DNA from: an uncultured Collinsella sp.
GTDB taxonomy: Bacteria > Actinomycetota > Coriobacteriia > Coriobacteriales > Coriobacteriaceae
NCBI GenBank assembly: GCA_900547835.1
Contig: URIJ01000097.1
Location: forward strand, 1 to 8,102
Direction: 5' to 3'
DNA length: 8,102 bases
Part shown: one piece after another, positions 5,782 to 8,102 of the stretch
Position numbering within the stretch: position 1 is the first letter of the stretch
Layout: the number at the start of each line of letters is the position of its first letter
The notes under the pieces: model-generated
What the model was told of the DNA's origin: nothing
What the model saw: only the letters and a program-made list of their open reading frames with translations
Databases searched by the model: none
Program-made: the position numbers and the translations under genes

Positions 5782-5989
5782 GGGCGGCTCCTTTCACGGG
5801 AAAGCTCCCGTCTTAAAAAAGCACGGCCCGCCCAAGTGGCGGCGCCGCGCTCTAATGTATTACGCTTGCATCTAGCCTACCCTGCACGACAAGCACGCAG
5901 GCGTGACCGAAAAGCGGAACCACAGGTTGAACATTATTTGCTCAACGGCACGGGCACGCCTGTCCAGGAGACGACGCGGCGACGTGCAC
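5782..5989 (-). promoter_or_regulatory. nhaA 5' leader with several possible hairpins
   Basis: Between the ppaC terminator and the nhaA ATG are about 208 bases with no convincing gene. As minus-strand RNA they can form stems at 5926-5946 (7 bp, loop AAAUAAU), 5881-5901 (8 bp), 5821-5850 (12 bp, followed by U6) and 5796-5811 (6 bp, just before the ribosome binding site). The first three use G-U wobbles that pair only as minus-strand RNA, which hints that the structure belongs to the nhaA transcript. No strong promoter can be fixed; TACATT at 5854-5859 is a possible -10. Some nhaA genes are controlled by the nhaA-I and nhaA-II (lithium) riboswitches; I cannot confirm a match. Confidence 0.4.
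5815..5850 (-). terminator. Terminator-like hairpin upstream of nhaA (possible attenuator)
   Basis: Minus-strand RNA pairs 5844-5850 with 5821-5827 (7 bp, one G-U), then after one bulged G, 5838-5842 with 5828-5832 (5 bp), leaving a 5-base loop. Six U residues follow (5820-5815). It ends about 34 bases before the nhaA ATG. Since ppaC already has its own terminator, a regulatory role in the nhaA leader is plausible. Confidence 0.65.
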
Positions 5990-6029
5990 AAAAAACGACC
6001 GGAGCGCGGGGCGTCCGCGATCCGGTCGT
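5990..6029 (-). terminator. Intrinsic terminator of ppaC
   Basis: The minus-strand arms ACGACCGGA (6029... wait-free outer arm at 6021-6029) and TCCGGTCGT (5995-6003) form a perfect 9-bp stem, extended by an inner CGCGG/CCGCG stem, and are followed by a run of T (5995-5990). It lies about 20 bases after the ppaC stop codon. This is a clear Rho-independent terminator. Confidence 0.9.
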
Positions 6030-6048
6030 GGCGTTTGGTCAACTAAAC

Positions 6049-6972
6049 CTAGCAGGCGGCCATGATGGGGGCAGCGACCTGCTTCTTACGGGAGAGGACG
6101 CCCGGCATCCAGACGCCGTCGTGCTCGTCGGCAATGCCCAGGCCCTTCTGAGCAGCCTCGGTCTCGCCCTCGAGCAGGACCTGCGAGCCCTCCTCCATGA
6201 TGTCGGTGATGCACAGGACAATGCCGTCGGCGCCCTTCTCGGCAGCGTAGGCGCGCATGGCCTCGCGAATCTCGTCGATCATGCCGAGTGCGCGAGTCTT
6301 GTCGACAGTCTCGTACTGGCCGATGAGCAGCTTCTTGCCAGCGGGCTCGAACATCTTGATGTCGTTGCCGACCATCTCGGCTGCAGTGAAGGAGCCGGAC
6401 GGACGGGTGAGGAAGACCTCCATGCCAAACTTGACCGGGTCGACGCCCACCTGCTCGCCGAGCTTGGCGGCGACGGCGCGGTCGACATCGGTGGTGGTGG
6501 GGCTCTTGAGCATGAGCGTGTCGGTCATCATGGCCGAGAGCAGCAGCTTGGCCTGGACGTCGGAAAGCTCAACGCCGAGCACGCCGGCGAGCTTGGTGAC
6601 GATGGTGCAGCTGGAGCCCCAGGGCAGGCAGATGTAGTGCAGCGGGCCGGCGGTCTCGAAGTCGCCGATGCGGTGATGATCGACAACGCCAAAGACCGTG
6701 GCGTCCTTAAGGCCGGCAACGGACTGGGCAGACTCGTTGTGGTCGGTGAGGACGACGAGCTGACCGGCCTCGACGGACTCAATCACGCGGGGCTCGGCAA
6801 TGCCGGCGTCGGCGAGCAGCTTGGCGGACTCTGCCGGAAGCTGACCAAGGGCGCAGGCCTCGTAGGTGTTGCCGGCATACTCAACCTGGTTGAGCAGCTG
6901 GGACAGGACGACGGCGCTCATGATGGCGTCGTTATCGGGGTTCTGGTGACCAAAGACAAGAACGTTTGCCAT
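6049..6972 (-). CDS. ppaC: Manganese-dependent inorganic pyrophosphatase (family II)
   Basis: The enzyme (307 residues) hydrolyses pyrophosphate to two phosphates in the cytoplasm and so pulls biosynthetic reactions forward. It is a DHH-superfamily protein without CBS or DRTGG inserts, like the short B. subtilis form. Metal ligands are visible: FGHQNPDNDAI with His9, Asp13 and Asp15; LTDHNE with Asp77; the DHH motif Asp98-His99-His100; and Asp151 in MMTDT. The C-terminal DHHA2 domain ends with the substrate-binding SRKKQ (294-298). The start has GTGGAGG 6 bases upstream of the ATG. It lies 168 bases after the ROK kinase, has its own terminator, and TACCAT preceded by TGC (about 7009-7016) may be an extended -10 promoter, so it is probably a separate transcript. 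Confidence 0.97.
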   Translation of the reverse strand: MANVLVFGHQNPDNDAIMSAVVLSQLLNQVEYAGNTYEACALGQLPAESAKLLADAGIAEPRVIESVEAGQLVVLTDHNESAQSVAGLKDATVFGVVDHHRIGDFETAGPLHYICLPWGSSCTIVTKLAGVLGVELSDVQAKLLLSAMMTDTLMLKSPTTTDVDRAVAAKLGEQVGVDPVKFGMEVFLTRPSGSFTAAEMVGNDIKMFEPAGKKLLIGQYETVDKTRALGMIDEIREAMRAYAAEKGADGIVLCITDIMEEGSQVLLEGETEAAQKGLGIADEHDGVWMPGVLSRKKQVAAPIMAAC

Positions 6973-7088
6973 GGATATCCTCCACTTGATATGTGTACTT
7001 GGACGTAGCTATGGTAGCACGCCGATGCCGAGCCTTCGCAGACGGAAGGGCCACGGCATATTTTGGGGCGCAGGCACGGGGGCCAAGG

Positions 7089-7139
7089 CTGTCCCTTTTG
7101 CACCATGTTGGTGCAAAGTAACCTGTCCCCCTTGCACCA
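7089..7139. repeat. Compact palindromic intergenic repeat
   Basis: TTTGCACCA (7097-7105) and TGGTGCAAA (7109-7117) form a perfect 9-bp palindrome with a 3-base loop. The unit CTGTCCC-NN-TTGCACCA occurs twice in direct orientation (7089-7105 and 7123-7139). TGGTGCAA at 7109-7116 can therefore pair with either flanking copy. The element ends one base before the ROK stop codon. The layout resembles REP/BIME-type dispersed palindromes; no T run is present, so it is not a standard terminator. Confidence 0.65.
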
Positions 7140-7140
7140 G

Positions 7141-8094
7141 CTATTTGCCGGCGGCGCGCAGGGCTACGTAAGCGGCACCGATGATGCCGGCGTCGTTGCC
7201 GAGCGAAGCGACCTTAATGGGCGTCTCGCGCGAGGCGGAGAGCGCGTACTGCTTAAAGTGCTCGCGGACCTTGTCGAGGTAGACATCGGCCGAGGCGGAG
7301 GCGCCGCCGCCGATGAGGAACATCTCGGGATCAACCACGTTGGCAATAAGCGCCAGTGCACGGCCGAGATAGTCGGCCATGGTATCGGCCGCGGCCAGCG
7401 CGAGCTTGTCGCCCTCGCGGCAGGCCTGGAACACGTCCTTGGAATCGGAGGGGCCGGTGAGCTCGATGGGCTCGACGCCCGCCTTCTCGCACTCGGCAAG
7501 GTAGTTGCTCACCACGCCGGTGGCGCTGGAATACTGCTCCAGATGGCCATGGCCGCCGCAGCCGCAGGTGCGCTCCTCAGCCGGGTTCAGGCACATGTGG
7601 CCAATCTCGCCGCCAGCACCCACAACGCCCGATACCACGTCACCGTTGACGATAACGCCGCCGCCCACGCCGGTACCGATGGTGACCATCACCACATTCT
7701 GCACGCCCTTGGCAGAACCGAGCCAGGCCTCGCCCATGGCAGCAGCGTTGGCATCGTTCTCGTACTTAACGACCGCGTCGGGGCAGTGCTTTTGAATGGC
7801 GATCCTCAGCTCGGGCAGGTTAATGGCAATGTTGGCCTTGACCTTGGCATCGCCCGATGCCGGGATGGGGCACGGAACGGCCAGGCCAATGCCTGCCACA
7901 AAGGCACGCGGAATCTGGGCCTTGGCGACCACCTGGTCGATAGCCTCGGTCACCGCGGCAAAGCCCGCAGCGTCAACGATGGGAGGCGTGGGCACGCTGG
8001 CCTTGGCCAGCAGGTTGCCGTCCTCGTCGAACAGGCCCTCCTTAACCGAAGTGCCGCCGACGTCGATGCCGATGTAATACTGCTTAGGTTCCAT
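7141..8094 (-). CDS. ROK-family sugar kinase, probably glucokinase
   Basis: The 317-residue protein has the full ROK layout of ATP-dependent glucokinases, which make glucose 6-phosphate in the cytoplasm. Visible motifs are the N-terminal phosphate loop DVGGTSVK (11-18), YENDANAAA with catalytic Asp114, IGTGVGGG (139-146), the sugar-contacting GEIGH with Glu163 and His166, and the second ATP motif IGGGAS (261-266). No N-terminal DNA-binding domain is present, so it is an enzyme and not a ROK repressor. The zinc motif is unusual: CGCGGHGHLE (177-186) has His184 where most members have the third Cys. Glucose is the likeliest substrate, but other hexoses or N-acetyl sugars are possible. The ATG leaves only 8 bases of upstream sequence, so its ribosome binding site cannot be judged. 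Confidence 0.94.
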   Translation of the reverse strand: MEPKQYYIGIDVGGTSVKEGLFDEDGNLLAKASVPTPPIVDAAGFAAVTEAIDQVVAKAQIPRAFVAGIGLAVPCPIPASGDAKVKANIAINLPELRIAIQKHCPDAVVKYENDANAAAMGEAWLGSAKGVQNVVMVTIGTGVGGGVIVNGDVVSGVVGAGGEIGHMCLNPAEERTCGCGGHGHLEQYSSATGVVSNYLAECEKAGVEPIELTGPSDSKDVFQACREGDKLALAAADTMADYLGRALALIANVVDPEMFLIGGGASASADVYLDKVREHFKQYALSASRETPIKVASLGNDAGIIGAAYVALRAAGK

Positions 8095-8102
8095 GGGAGC
8101 CC

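Noticed and set aside
4405..7008. 867-residue plus-strand frame antisense to nhaA and ppaC
   Set aside because: It crosses two well-identified genes, their leader and a terminator on the other strand, and shows no recognisable domain.

Overview
The window is a GC-rich bacterial chromosome segment with ten protein-coding genes, nine of them complete. Nine read on the minus strand (right to left); one small gene reads on the plus strand. The gene set (Tat translocase, HypA, class I aminotransferase, NhaA, family II pyrophosphatase, ROK kinase), the strong AAGGAG-type ribosome binding sites and the GC-rich codon use suggest an anaerobic gut-type actinobacterium. A Coriobacteriia member such as Collinsella is my best guess, but I inferred this from gene content and did not test it.

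Right part (8094 to 4423, minus strand): a ROK-family sugar kinase (probably glucokinase), then a Mn-dependent inorganic pyrophosphatase (ppaC) with a very clear intrinsic terminator, then the Na+/H+ antiporter nhaA. The ROK-ppaC gap holds a compact palindromic repeat. The ppaC-nhaA gap (about 210 bases after the ppaC terminator) is a potentially structured leader with a second terminator-like hairpin just upstream of nhaA.

Middle (4422 to 3645): a gene-poor, relatively AT-rich stretch. It holds a pair of long inverted repeats (4109-4142 and 4305-4338), a perfect 13-bp terminator hairpin, and a small plus-strand gene of unknown function (84 residues). That gene is divergent from the aminotransferase.

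Left part (3644 to 1, minus strand): an aspartate-type class I aminotransferase, an anti-anti-sigma (STAS) protein, then a tight cluster tatA/B - tatC - hypA and the first codons of a further gene that may be hypB. The tat genes overlap (TAATG), and hypA starts 6 bases after the tatC stop. Folded proteins such as NiFe hydrogenases are Tat cargo and HypA delivers nickel to them, so the cluster looks like a maturation-and-export module.

Most genes are ordinary housekeeping or physiology genes. The unexplained signals are in the intergenic DNA: the inverted-repeat element with a possible terminator/antiterminator choice at 4109-4338, the nhaA leader, and the palindromic repeat at 7089-7139.
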